From: Nocardia puris
GTDB taxonomy: Bacteria > Actinomycetota > Actinomycetes > Mycobacteriales > Mycobacteriaceae
Assembly: GCF_003315035.1 (NCBI RefSeq)
Contig: NZ_QNRE01000002.1
Span: 62,001 to 126,000 of the forward strand
DNA: 64,000 nucleotides
Direction: 5' to 3'
Shown here: positions 19,320-27,418 of the stretch, one piece after another
How the letters are laid out: each line of letters opens with the position of its first letter
Position numbering within the stretch: the first letter of the stretch is position 1
The notes under the pieces: model-generated
Told to the model about the DNA's origin: nothing
The model's input: only the letters and a program-made list of their open reading frames with translations
The model's database searches: none
Translations under genes and position numbers: made by a program

Positions 19320-20861
19320 CTAATCGAGGAAAGTCTTGAGTTCGGTGACGAGTTTCTGGATGCGGCCGGACAGGACCGGCGTGCCCATCGCCTTCAAGCG
19401 TTCGCGGAACCAGGGATTCACGCTCTGGTGGCCCGAGCTGTTCACCGAGCCGACGGGAATGAGCTTCACGCCGCTGCGGTGCACGGCCTGCATGCTCTCG
19501 AGCAGTTCGTGCGCGTCGTAGAAGTCCGAGATCCACACCAGCACGGTGTTGGCGGGATCGGTGATCTTCGGGCGCGCCATGGTCATCGCCACGGGGCCGT
19601 GCGTGCCGCCGCCGAGCTGGGTGCGCAGCAGCACCTCGAACGGGTCGTGCACCCACGGTGTGAGGTCGATGGCGCGGGTGTCGTAGGCGATGAGGTGGAC
19701 GTCCACTTTGGGCAGGCCGGCGAAGATGGAGGCGAGGATGGTGCAGTTGACCATCGCGTCCACCATCGAGCCGGACTGGTCCACCACCACGATCATCGTC
19801 GCGGGCACGACCCGTTTCGCGGTCTGGCGGTAGAAGAGCCGGTCGACGTAGAGCCGTTCGTCCTCGGGGTTCCAGTTGGTGAGGTTCTTCCAGATGGTGC
19901 GGTCCACATCGAGATTGCGCAGAATCCGCTTGGGCGGCACCGACCGGTCGAGGGTGCCCGCGCTGGTCTGCTGCACCTGCGTGCGCAGCACCTGGGCCAC
20001 CTCCTCGACGTAGCGCCGGATGAGCGCCTTCGCGTTGGCCAGCGCGACGCCGGAGAGGTTCGACTTGTCGCGCAGCAACTGCTCCACCAGCGACATGCTG
20101 GGGGTGAGCTGCGCGGCCAGCGCCGGATCGGCCAGCACCTCGCGCAGCCGCATCCGCGAGACGAGATCCGCCTCGAGATCGGCCAGCACCCCGGTGATCG
20201 ACCCGCCACCCTCGGTGCCGAGCATGCGCTTCAACCACCCGGCGTCGCGCTGCCAGCACGCCAGCTGCGTGGCCGTGACGGCGCCCGACCCGGTCGCGAA
20301 GACGTTGAGCAGGAGCTTGGACAGCAGCGCGGCGTTGCGGACCTCGTCGGCCCAGATCGCGATATCCACTGTGCCGGAATCGGTTTCGTCCACTTCGGCA
20401 CCGACCGGCCCGCCGGTGCCGACGCCGCGCCGCGCGCTATCACCCGGCCCTGCGACGGACTCGGCCCCGGTGTCGTCGCCCGGTGCTCGGGTGCCCGGCG
20501 CGGCGAGGCCGGTATCCGAAGTGCCTGCCGTCGAATCGGTGTCGTCCGCTACATCATCGACCGGAACCTTCTGGGCTTCGACCGCCTCGAGCGCTCGCAG
20601 CGCCTCGCTCACCCCGGGCACGGCGTCCTCGTTCACCCCCGCCCGCGCGCCGACCGCGTCGAATTCGTGCTCGAGGTCGGGGAAGCGCTGGATGACGGTG
20701 TCGATGGCGACGCCGGGCTCCAACAGGGCGGCGGGCAGGCCCAGGTCCTCGATGACGGCCAGGCTGCCGGTCTCGAGGGTGGGCTGGGCGTCGGCGTCGA
20801 AGATGCCGGCCAACAGGCGCCAGTAGAGGATCTGGCGGCGGGTCTCGTGGTTCTCGCTCAT
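19320..20861 (-). CDS. VWA-domain protein, MoxR partner (YehP-like)
   Basis: 513 residues. The N-terminal 190 include an acidic, Thr/Asp-rich linker (about 95-165). A helical middle follows, and the C-terminal von Willebrand A domain has an intact metal site: DQSGS (about 359-363), the Thr in QLGGGTHG (about 415) and the Asp in VWISDFYDA (about 440). MIDAS-type VWA domains bind Mg and a ligand Asp or Glu, here probably a client or the AAA ring. No signal or membrane segment, so cytosolic. The ATG at 20861 overlaps the DUF5691 stop (ATGA). Confidence 0.88.
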   Translation of the reverse strand: MSENHETRRQILYWRLLAGIFDADAQPTLETGSLAVIEDLGLPAALLEPGVAIDTVIQRFPDLEHEFDAVGARAGVNEDAVPGVSEALRALEAVEAQKVPVDDVADDTDSTAGTSDTGLAAPGTRAPGDDTGAESVAGPGDSARRGVGTGGPVGAEVDETDSGTVDIAIWADEVRNAALLSKLLLNVFATGSGAVTATQLACWQRDAGWLKRMLGTEGGGSITGVLADLEADLVSRMRLREVLADPALAAQLTPSMSLVEQLLRDKSNLSGVALANAKALIRRYVEEVAQVLRTQVQQTSAGTLDRSVPPKRILRNLDVDRTIWKNLTNWNPEDERLYVDRLFYRQTAKRVVPATMIVVVDQSGSMVDAMVNCTILASIFAGLPKVDVHLIAYDTRAIDLTPWVHDPFEVLLRTQLGGGTHGPVAMTMARPKITDPANTVLVWISDFYDAHELLESMQAVHRSGVKLIPVGSVNSSGHQSVNPWFRERLKAMGTPVLSGRIQKLVTELKTFLD

Positions 20862-22237
20862 TTCCGCAGCAACCGTCCCGCCCGCTCGCGCAGCACCGCG
20901 ACGGCGTCGCCCGTCTTCGCCTGCGCCTTCACGACTTTGGGGTCGGTGGGGCCGCAGGCCCAGTCACCGCCGTGCAGGTCGACGTCGGCGCCCTTGACCT
21001 TCTTGCGCACCGCCAGCGGCCGCAGCGACCAGCCGCCGGAGTCCCAGCGCAACAGGCCGAGGCAGGTGGTGGACGCCGTGACAGCCGCGCGGGTGAGCGG
21101 ACCCGCGCTCGGCAGATGGTCCAGATCGAGCGCCACGCGCTGACCGTCGAGTTCGAGCGCGCCCTCGCGCACCCGGTACCCCTCCAGCAGCACCGGCTCG
21201 GCCAGGTGCACGGGATCGCGGTCCAGCGCCGGTGTCGCGGCCGCGACGGCGGTGGGCAGCGCGACGCGGGCGGTGGCGAACGGGTCGGCCGCCCCGCCGA
21301 ATTCGGCGTGCTCGTCGCGCCAGATCAGGTCGCCGCTCGCGGTGAGCGCCATCCCGTCGATCTCCAGCGCGAGATGGTCGGCCAGCGCCTTCAGCAGGCG
21401 CGGATGCTCGCCGAGGACCTGCCAGGCGGCCGGTCCGACGATCGTGTCCACTTTCGCGGCCGAGACGCTGACGCGCACGCGCCGGGCGGGCGCGCCCGCC
21501 GCTTCGAGCACGGCATGGACCTGCGCCTGCACGGCGGTGCCGTGCTCGTGCAGATCGACCCCCAGCGGCAGCAGGCGGCCGGACACCGCGGTGGCCGAAC
21601 TCGTCGCGCCGCTTCGCCAAGTCAGCAGCACCGCCCTTGTCCACAGATCGGCCCAGCGCCGCGCGGGCACGCGGTCCAGCGTGGCGACCGGACAGGACGC
21701 GCCGAGTTCGGCGGTGAATCCGTCGAGCAGCACCGCGAGCCGGCGCAGACCCGGTTCGGCGAGCAGCGCCTCCACGGTCTGATCGGCCGCCGCGACCAAG
21801 TCGTGGTCCACGCCGCGCCACCCGCTGATCGCGACCTCCTGCAACCACGCCCGCGCGCCCACCGCGAGCGGGTGCGGTGCGGACGGAGGAGCGGCGTCGT
21901 CCGGCGCGTCGGCGCGTTCGCGGCCGAAGGCGTTGTCGCACTGGGCCAGCAGCGCGTCGTGCACCGCGCCGAGCAGGGCGGCGCGCGCGGCGGCCAGTGC
22001 GGCGAGTTCTTCCGGGCCGATCGATCCGGCCGTCACCTTCGCCACGGCCTCGGCGACCGGCGTGCCGAGCGGGGAACCGGCCACCGCGGCGGCCAGCGCC
22101 GCGAGCGCGGCCGCGTGGTCGTCGGTCACGCGCGCGAGCCCGTGCACCAGCGCGCCGTCGAATCCCGATACCACCTCGAGCGCCTCCGGCACACCGGAGG
22201 GCGAATCCGCCAGCGCGGACATCTGCACAGCGAGCAT
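20858..22237 (-). CDS. DUF5691-like protein of the MoxR/VWA operon
   Basis: 459 residues from ATG 22237 (MLAVQMSALADSP), which shares a base with the SWIM gene stop (TGATG). A longer frame to 22489 lies inside the SWIM gene and is rejected. It is rich in Ala/Leu helices, with Trp-containing motifs (ISGWRGVDHDLVAA, RWADLWTRAVLLTWRSG). It ends in a compact beta-rich part (GLLRWDSGGWSLRPLAVRKK) and a basic tail. I recall such proteins as DUF5691, always beside SWIM and MoxR/VWA genes. No enzyme motif is visible, so it is probably a structural adaptor. In enteric yehQ the SWIM part is in one long protein; here the equivalent seems split in two genes. Confidence 0.65.
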   Translation of the reverse strand: MLAVQMSALADSPSGVPEALEVVSGFDGALVHGLARVTDDHAAALAALAAAVAGSPLGTPVAEAVAKVTAGSIGPEELAALAAARAALLGAVHDALLAQCDNAFGRERADAPDDAAPPSAPHPLAVGARAWLQEVAISGWRGVDHDLVAAADQTVEALLAEPGLRRLAVLLDGFTAELGASCPVATLDRVPARRWADLWTRAVLLTWRSGATSSATAVSGRLLPLGVDLHEHGTAVQAQVHAVLEAAGAPARRVRVSVSAAKVDTIVGPAAWQVLGEHPRLLKALADHLALEIDGMALTASGDLIWRDEHAEFGGAADPFATARVALPTAVAAATPALDRDPVHLAEPVLLEGYRVREGALELDGQRVALDLDHLPSAGPLTRAAVTASTTCLGLLRWDSGGWSLRPLAVRKKVKGADVDLHGGDWACGPTDPKVVKAQAKTGDAVAVLRERAGRLLRK

Positions 22238-22731
22238 CAGCGCGCCACCCCCGTGGCCGGGAACCACTGCATCTCGGGCAGCGGCTCCGCGCCGCCGGGC
22301 AGTTCCAGATAGGCGAGGTGACGCAGGAAGCGGCTGAACACGACCGCGGCGGGCGCGGGTTCGTGCGTGCAGCGCAGCGCGGAGAGCAGCCCGGACCCCT
22401 CGGGCACCTCGACGCGCAGATACCGCGCCACCCGCGCGAGGCCGTACTGCGTGACCGCCTCGTCCAGCAGGGCGCCGATGTGCTTGCACGGATACGCGCC
22501 GCGCAGACCGCCGCAGGGGCGGTTGTTATTGGTGCTGCAACTCAGCCCGTGCGTGGTCGCCGATACCGACGACACGTAGACCCGGGCGATATCCGATCCG
22601 CTGGACACGACACCTTGCAGCCGCCCGTCGGCCATCTCGACGAAGGGCACCTTGGCCAGTTTGCGCGGGGCCACGACGGGCAGCACCCGCACCACCGCCG
22701 CCCGCTCCCACTCACGATCATCCGCGTCCAT
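22237..22731 (-). CDS. SWIM-type zinc finger protein, first gene of the MoxR/VWA operon
   Basis: 164 residues. The central region has a SWIM-like zinc site: LSCSTNNNRPCG, then AYPCKHIGALLDEA (C-x-H), preceded by strands with ARVYVSSVSATTHG. SWIM fingers bind nucleic acid or protein, and in these operons they are thought to recruit a client to the MoxR/VWA machine. The N-terminus (AAVVRVLPVVAPRKLAKVPF) and C-terminus (SRFLRHLAYLELPGG) are conserved-looking but unknown to me. The ATG at 22731 has GGGAGGG upstream. The promoter should lie in the 265-base gap shared with the divergent FAD oxidoreductase gene. Confidence 0.75.
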   Translation of the reverse strand: MDADDREWERAAVVRVLPVVAPRKLAKVPFVEMADGRLQGVVSSGSDIARVYVSSVSATTHGLSCSTNNNRPCGGLRGAYPCKHIGALLDEAVTQYGLARVARYLRVEVPEGSGLLSALRCTHEPAPAAVVFSRFLRHLAYLELPGGAEPLPEMQWFPATGVAR

Positions 22732-22996
22732 CGCGGTCCCTCCCGTTCGTTCTCATGACCGATAACTTACGCGACCCCACCGACAAGTTCCGGTGCTCAA
22801 CGGATGATCTTGTGAACAACGAAATCACCTGTGGAGCAGTCGGATTCGGTTGCGCCGATCCTGTCGGTCGGCGCTGTTACGCTCCCGCCGGGCGGCTCCG
22901 CGCCGACCGAAGCAAGCACGCCACGGCATCCGTTCGACCACCCGGTCCGGCGCGGCGATCGAGGGCGGACCCGCACGGACGTGGTATCGAGAACGG

Positions 22997-24541
22997 ATGA
23001 CGCCGAGGCACTCCTCCTATGACGTAGTGGTGGTCGGCGGCGGCCACAACGGTTTGGTCGCCGCGGCGTACCTGGCTCGCGCGGGCCGGTCCGTCCTGGT
23101 CCTGGAACGGCAAGCGCACACCGGGGGCGCCGCCGTCTCCGAGCAACCTTTCGCTGGCGTCGAGGCTCGGCTCTCCCGCTATTCGTATCTGGTGAGCCTG
23201 CTGCCGCGGCGCATAGTCGATGATCTCGGCCTGCTCTTCCGTACACGCCGCAGGCGCGTCTCGTCCTACACGCCGGTCGGCGCGGGCGGACTCCTCGTCG
23301 ATACGGGCTCGGAGTCCGCGACGCGGGAGTCCTTCGTCCGGCTCACCGGATCGGATCGCGAGTACGAGGCATGGCGGCGCTTCTACGGCACCACAGGGCG
23401 CCTCGCCGAGCGCGTATTTCCCACCCTCACCGAACCGCTGCCCACCCGCGCCGAACTCCGCCGCCGCGTGGACGACGAGCCCACCTGGGACGCCCTGTTC
23501 GAGCGCCCGCTCGGCGAGACGATCGAGACGACGTTCGCCGACGACACCGTGCGCGGCGTCGTCCTCACCGACGCGCTCATCGGCACCCTCACCCATGCCC
23601 ACGATCGCGCGCTGCGCCAGAACCGGTGCTTTCTCTACCACGTCATCGGCGGCGGCACCGGCGACTGGGACGTCCCGATCGGCGGGATGGGCGCGCTCAC
23701 ACACGCGCTGGCCGAGGCCGCCCGCGCGGCCGGCGCGGAACTGGTCACCGGCCGGGCGGTGACCGCGATCGACAGCGACGGCACCGCCGCCGAGGTGCGC
23801 TACGACGGCGGCCGCGTCGGCGCGCGGCACGTGCTGGTGAACGCCGCGCCCTACGTGCTGGACCGGCTGCTCGGCCGCGAGCCCGCCGCCAAACCCGAAG
23901 GCGCGCAGCTGAAAGTGAACATGGTGCTGCGACGGCTGCCCCGATTGCGGGATGCCGCCGTCGATCCCGCCGACGCGTTCGCGGGTACATTCCACATCGC
24001 GGAGTCCTACACGCAATTGGAGGCCGCGTATCGCGAGGCGGTGGCGGGCCGCATCCCCTCGGCGACTCCGTCGGAGATCTACTGTCACACGCTGACCGAC
24101 CCTTCCATCCTGTCCGAGGCGGCGGCCGCCGACGGCATGCACACGCTCACCCTGTTCGGATTGCACACCCCGGCAAGGCTTTTCGAAGACGATCCGGCCG
24201 CCGCCAAGGCCGCGGCCACCCGGTCGGCGCTGGACCAGCTGGATGCGGTACTGGCCGAACCGGTTTCGGCGTGCCTGGCCGAGGACGCGAACGGCGAACC
24301 GTGCCTCGAGGTGAAGACGCCGCTCGATCTGGAGCGTGAGATCGGGATGCCCGGCGGGCACATCTTCCATCGCGATCTGGCCTTCCCGTTCCTGGAGGGG
24401 GAGGCGTCCACCCCGGCCGCGCGCTGGGGTGTGGAGACGTCGGTGCGCAACGTGTTCCTCTGCGGCGCAGGGGCGGTGCGCGGCGGCGGCGTGAGCGGCA
24501 TCCCCGGCCACAACGCGGCGCGGGCCGTGCTGGAAACCTGA
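22997..24541 (+). CDS. FAD-dependent oxidoreductase, phytoene-desaturase/PYROXD2-like
   Basis: 514 residues with an N-terminal FAD-binding Rossmann motif YDVVVVGGGHNGLVAAAYLA (about 8-27), the ADP-ribose strand end VLVLERQAHTGGAAV and a C-terminal FAD motif (FLCGAGAVRGGGVSGIPGHN). The layout matches the crtI/PYROXD2-type amine-oxidase-like group. There is no carotenoid gene nearby, so carotenoid desaturation is not implied. The ATG at 22997 was chosen over an extension to 22850 that carries no Rossmann start. It is divergent from the SWIM gene. Confidence 0.85.
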   Translation: MTPRHSSYDVVVVGGGHNGLVAAAYLARAGRSVLVLERQAHTGGAAVSEQPFAGVEARLSRYSYLVSLLPRRIVDDLGLLFRTRRRRVSSYTPVGAGGLLVDTGSESATRESFVRLTGSDREYEAWRRFYGTTGRLAERVFPTLTEPLPTRAELRRRVDDEPTWDALFERPLGETIETTFADDTVRGVVLTDALIGTLTHAHDRALRQNRCFLYHVIGGGTGDWDVPIGGMGALTHALAEAARAAGAELVTGRAVTAIDSDGTAAEVRYDGGRVGARHVLVNAAPYVLDRLLGREPAAKPEGAQLKVNMVLRRLPRLRDAAVDPADAFAGTFHIAESYTQLEAAYREAVAGRIPSATPSEIYCHTLTDPSILSEAAAADGMHTLTLFGLHTPARLFEDDPAAAKAAATRSALDQLDAVLAEPVSACLAEDANGEPCLEVKTPLDLEREIGMPGGHIFHRDLAFPFLEGEASTPAARWGVETSVRNVFLCGAGAVRGGGVSGIPGHNAARAVLET

Positions 24542-24608
24542 GCCAAGAGCCGGGTGCGCGGGCGGGATCGGTTGTAGAGTCACCGCGTCGTCTTTTTCAG
24601 GAGCCAGC

Positions 24609-25394
24609 ATGGCAGACAAGCGCCCCAGCCCGATCCGCACGGACATCCCGCATTCGGCGAGAATCTGGAACTACTGGCTGGGCGGCAGCGACTTCTACGA
24701 GGTGGACCGGCTGGCGGGGGAGGCGGGCGTCGCGGCGTATCCGCAGATCGAGGCGATGGCCAAACAGTCGCGGCAGTTCCTGATCCGGGCGGTGCGCTAT
24801 CTGGCGGCCGAGGCCGGGATCCGCCAGTTCCTCGACATCGGCACCGGACTGCCCACCATGCAGAACACCCACGAGGTGGCCCAGGCCGCCGCGCCGGACG
24901 CCAGGATCGTCTACGTGGACAACGATCCGCTGGTGCTCGCGCACGCCAGGGCGCTGCTGGTGAACACCACCGACGAGGGTGTCACCACCTACCTGGAAGC
25001 CGACTTCCACGAGCCGGAGCGGATTCTCGCCGACGCCCGCAACGTGCTGAACTTCCGGCAGCCGATCGCGGTCATGTTCATCGGCGTGCTCGGCCACGCG
25101 CAGACCTACGCCGAGGTGCGCCGGGTCGTGGACACCATGATGGACGGCGTACCGCCGGGCAGCTACCTCGCGCTCTACGACGGGTCCACCGACGACGCCG
25201 CCTACGTCCGCATGTGCCGCAACTACACGAGAACCGGTGGCGTGCCGTACAACCCGCGCACCTCCGACGAGATCCGCGGTGTCTTCGACGGTCTCGAACT
25301 CGTCGAGCCCGGCGTGGTCCCGATCAACCATTGGCTCGGCGACCCCGGCGAAACCCCCACCTCGGCGTGGGGCGGCGTCGGCCGCAAACCCTGA
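24609..25394 (+). CDS. SAM-dependent methyltransferase, SAV2177/DUF574 family
   Basis: 261 residues. Hallmarks: the N-terminal HSARIWNYWLGGSDFYEVDR, the SAM site FLDIGTGLPTMQNTHEVAQ (about 76-94), VYVDNDPLVLAHARALL, and the end TSAWGGVGRKP. These families are strongly expanded in actinomycetes; substrates are mostly unknown. CAGGAG lies five bases before ATG 24609. A second member is at 59455-60303. It is monocistronic as far as can be seen. Confidence 0.88.
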   Translation: MADKRPSPIRTDIPHSARIWNYWLGGSDFYEVDRLAGEAGVAAYPQIEAMAKQSRQFLIRAVRYLAAEAGIRQFLDIGTGLPTMQNTHEVAQAAAPDARIVYVDNDPLVLAHARALLVNTTDEGVTTYLEADFHEPERILADARNVLNFRQPIAVMFIGVLGHAQTYAEVRRVVDTMMDGVPPGSYLALYDGSTDDAAYVRMCRNYTRTGGVPYNPRTSDEIRGVFDGLELVEPGVVPINHWLGDPGETPTSAWGGVGRKP

Positions 25395-25466
25395 CCGCGG
25401 CGATCTTCACGAAATCTCCACGAGGTGGCCCCGGAATCCGCACAGCGGGTTTCTAGGGTTGCGGCC

Positions 25467-26195
25467 ATGGTGAGGACACTCGGTGGGGTGAGCGAATTCG
25501 GGCGGTGGACCACGGAATTCGAGGCGAAGGTGCGGGCGCGGGTGGTCGCGGGGGACCCGGACTGGGGTGCGGGGGCGCGGCTCGATCCTGCGGTGGTGCG
25601 CAGCCTCCAGCGATTCCAGGTGGGGGAGAGCGGGGACGGTGCGCAGTTGATCGGGAAGGCCGAGCGGGCGGGTGATCCCGAGTACGCGCGGGCCGTGCGG
25701 TTGTTCGTCGCCGAGGAGAGCAATCACGCCCGGCTGCTGGAACTGCTGTTGCGCGCGGCCGGAGCGCCGACGGTGCCGGGGCACTGGAGCGACACGGTGT
25801 TCGTGTGGTTGCGGCGCGCGCTCGGGCTGCGGCTCGAGGTGCTGGTCCTGATGGTCGCGGAAGTCGTTGCGGTGCAGTACTACCGGGCGCTGCGCGACGG
25901 GGTGGGCGATCCGCTGACCGCTCGGGTGGCGGCGTTGATCCTCGACGACGAGTTGCGCCACATCCCGTTCCACTGCCTGCGACTGCGGCTCGGATTCGCG
26001 CGCACCCCGCGCCCGGTGCGGCTGGCCGTGCTCGCGGGGTGGTGGGTGCTCGTCTCGGGCGCGAGCGTCGTCGTCGCGCTCGACCACGGTCCGGCGCTGC
26101 GCACGCTGGGCCACACCAGGATCGGATTCGTGCGCGGTGTGCTGGTCCTGTTCGCGGTCGTGGCGCCGACAGCGCTGTCGACCCGTCGGAGCTGA
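25467..26195 (+). CDS. ferritin-like di-iron protein with C-terminal membrane segments
   Basis: 242 residues from ATG 25467. A four-helix ferritin-like core is suggested by VAEESNHARLLELLL (E-E-x-x-H), VAEVVAVQYYRALRDG and a second ILDDELRHIPFHCLRL (D/E-x-x-H), a plausible carboxylate-histidine di-iron site. After about residue 185 come two hydrophobic stretches (AVLAGWWVLVSGASVVVAL and FVRGVLVLFAVVAPTAL), so the protein probably anchors in the membrane. I know no named family with this combination. It is five bases from the convergent PQQ-type gene. Confidence 0.6.
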   Translation: MVRTLGGVSEFGRWTTEFEAKVRARVVAGDPDWGAGARLDPAVVRSLQRFQVGESGDGAQLIGKAERAGDPEYARAVRLFVAEESNHARLLELLLRAAGAPTVPGHWSDTVFVWLRRALGLRLEVLVLMVAEVVAVQYYRALRDGVGDPLTARVAALILDDELRHIPFHCLRLRLGFARTPRPVRLAVLAGWWVLVSGASVVVALDHGPALRTLGHTRIGFVRGVLVLFAVVAPTALSTRRS

Positions 26196-26200
26196 ACCTC

Positions 26201-27310
26201 TCAGCGCGCGGGGAACCGCAGCACGCGGTCGTCGCCGGCGCGCACCCGGCCGCGCCCGTCGGTGTTGGACGTGGTGACCCACAGCGCGCCGTCGGAGGCG
26301 ACCTCCACGGTGCGCAGGCGTCCGTACTCGCCGTCGAACAGCGCGCTCGGCGTGCCGAGTCCGCCGTCCGTGACCGGCGCCGTCCACAACCGCTGCCCCC
26401 GCAGCGCCGCCACGTAGAGCGTGTCGCCCGCGATCGCGATACCCGACGGTGACGCCTCGTCGGTCGACCAGGTGACCAGCGGATCGACGTACCCGCGGTC
26501 CGCGCCGCCGGTGCCCTCCACCTCGGGCCAGCCGTAATTGCCGCCCGGCGTCACGAGATTCACCTCGTCGAGCCGGTTCTGCCCGAACTCGGCCGCGAAC
26601 AGCCTGCCCGCCGCGTCCCAGGCCAGCCCCTGCACGTTGCGGTGCCCGTAGCTGTAGACCGGCGAATCGGCGACCGGGTTGCCCGGCGCGGGGGCGCCGT
26701 CGGGAGTCAGGCGCAGGATCTTGCCGTTGGGACTCGAAAGATCCTGGGAGAGCGAGGGTTCGGCGGCGTCACCGGTGCCCGCGTAGAGCATGCCGTCGGG
26801 GCCGAAGGCGATACGTCCGCCATTGTGGTTGCCCGCCTTGGCGATACCGTCGAACACCACCTCCGGATCGCTGTCGAGCCGGAACCGGACGATGCGGTTG
26901 TCGTCGGCGGCGGTGAAGTACGCGTAGACGTATCCGTCGGTCGCGTAGCCGGGGGAGACCGCCAGGCCGAGCAGCCCGCCCTCGCCGCGCGCGACGACAC
27001 CCGGCACCTCGTAGACGGGTTCGGGCTCGCGGCCCGGCGTCAGGCGCAGGATCCGGCTGGTGTCGCGTTCGGCGACCAGCGCGGCGCCGTCGGGCAGGAA
27101 CGCCAGCCCCCACGGCACGTCCAGCCCTTGGGCGACCACTTCGGGAGCGCCGAGATCGGGTGCCGCCGAGGGCGTGCCGGCCGCCGTGGTCGAGGCGATC
27201 GGCGTCTCGGCGGGTGGTGGAGTGTCGTCGGGCGCGCCGCACCCGATGAGCCCCACGGCGAGGATCACCGCCGGGATCGCCGCTCGCCGCCGGTTCCGCG
27301 TGGTGTCCAT
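26201..27310 (-). CDS. lipoprotein of the PQQ-dependent sugar dehydrogenase (GSDH) family
   Basis: 369 residues from ATG 27310, with GGGAG upstream. A lipoprotein signal (RNRRRAAIPAVILAVGLIGC, lipobox LIGC) and a Thr/Pro linker come first. A six-bladed propeller follows, with family motifs VPWGLAFLPDG, GEGGLLGLAVSPGY, GNHNGGRIAFGPDGMLY and YSYGHRNVQGLAWD. The catalytic His and Arg positions (GNHNGGR, GHRN) are present. Cell-envelope quinoprotein or aldose oxidase by family; PQQ may or may not be the cofactor. It is monocistronic. Confidence 0.88.
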   Translation of the reverse strand: MDTTRNRRRAAIPAVILAVGLIGCGAPDDTPPPAETPIASTTAAGTPSAAPDLGAPEVVAQGLDVPWGLAFLPDGAALVAERDTSRILRLTPGREPEPVYEVPGVVARGEGGLLGLAVSPGYATDGYVYAYFTAADDNRIVRFRLDSDPEVVFDGIAKAGNHNGGRIAFGPDGMLYAGTGDAAEPSLSQDLSSPNGKILRLTPDGAPAPGNPVADSPVYSYGHRNVQGLAWDAAGRLFAAEFGQNRLDEVNLVTPGGNYGWPEVEGTGGADRGYVDPLVTWSTDEASPSGIAIAGDTLYVAALRGQRLWTAPVTDGGLGTPSALFDGEYGRLRTVEVASDGALWVTTSNTDGRGRVRAGDDRVLRFPAR

Positions 27311-27418
27311 GGCCGTCGCTCCCTGTCGCTCGGCGTTCGCGCAGCTCGGCGCCACGCCCGGTGTCTGGCCCCTTCGATCATGCCCGGTGCCGAGACCGGG
27401 CGACACCCGCCGCGCGGA

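Noticed and set aside
15480..21143. A 1,887-codon open frame on the plus strand
   Set aside because: It is antisense to the DUF5682, MoxR, VWA and DUF5691 genes. The translation is Arg/Gly/Val/His-rich without domains, a usual shadow in very GC-rich DNA.
20858..22489. Longer DUF5691 start at 22489
   Set aside because: The extra N-terminus lies inside the SWIM gene and is Arg-rich. ATG 22237 overlaps the SWIM stop and fits operon coupling.
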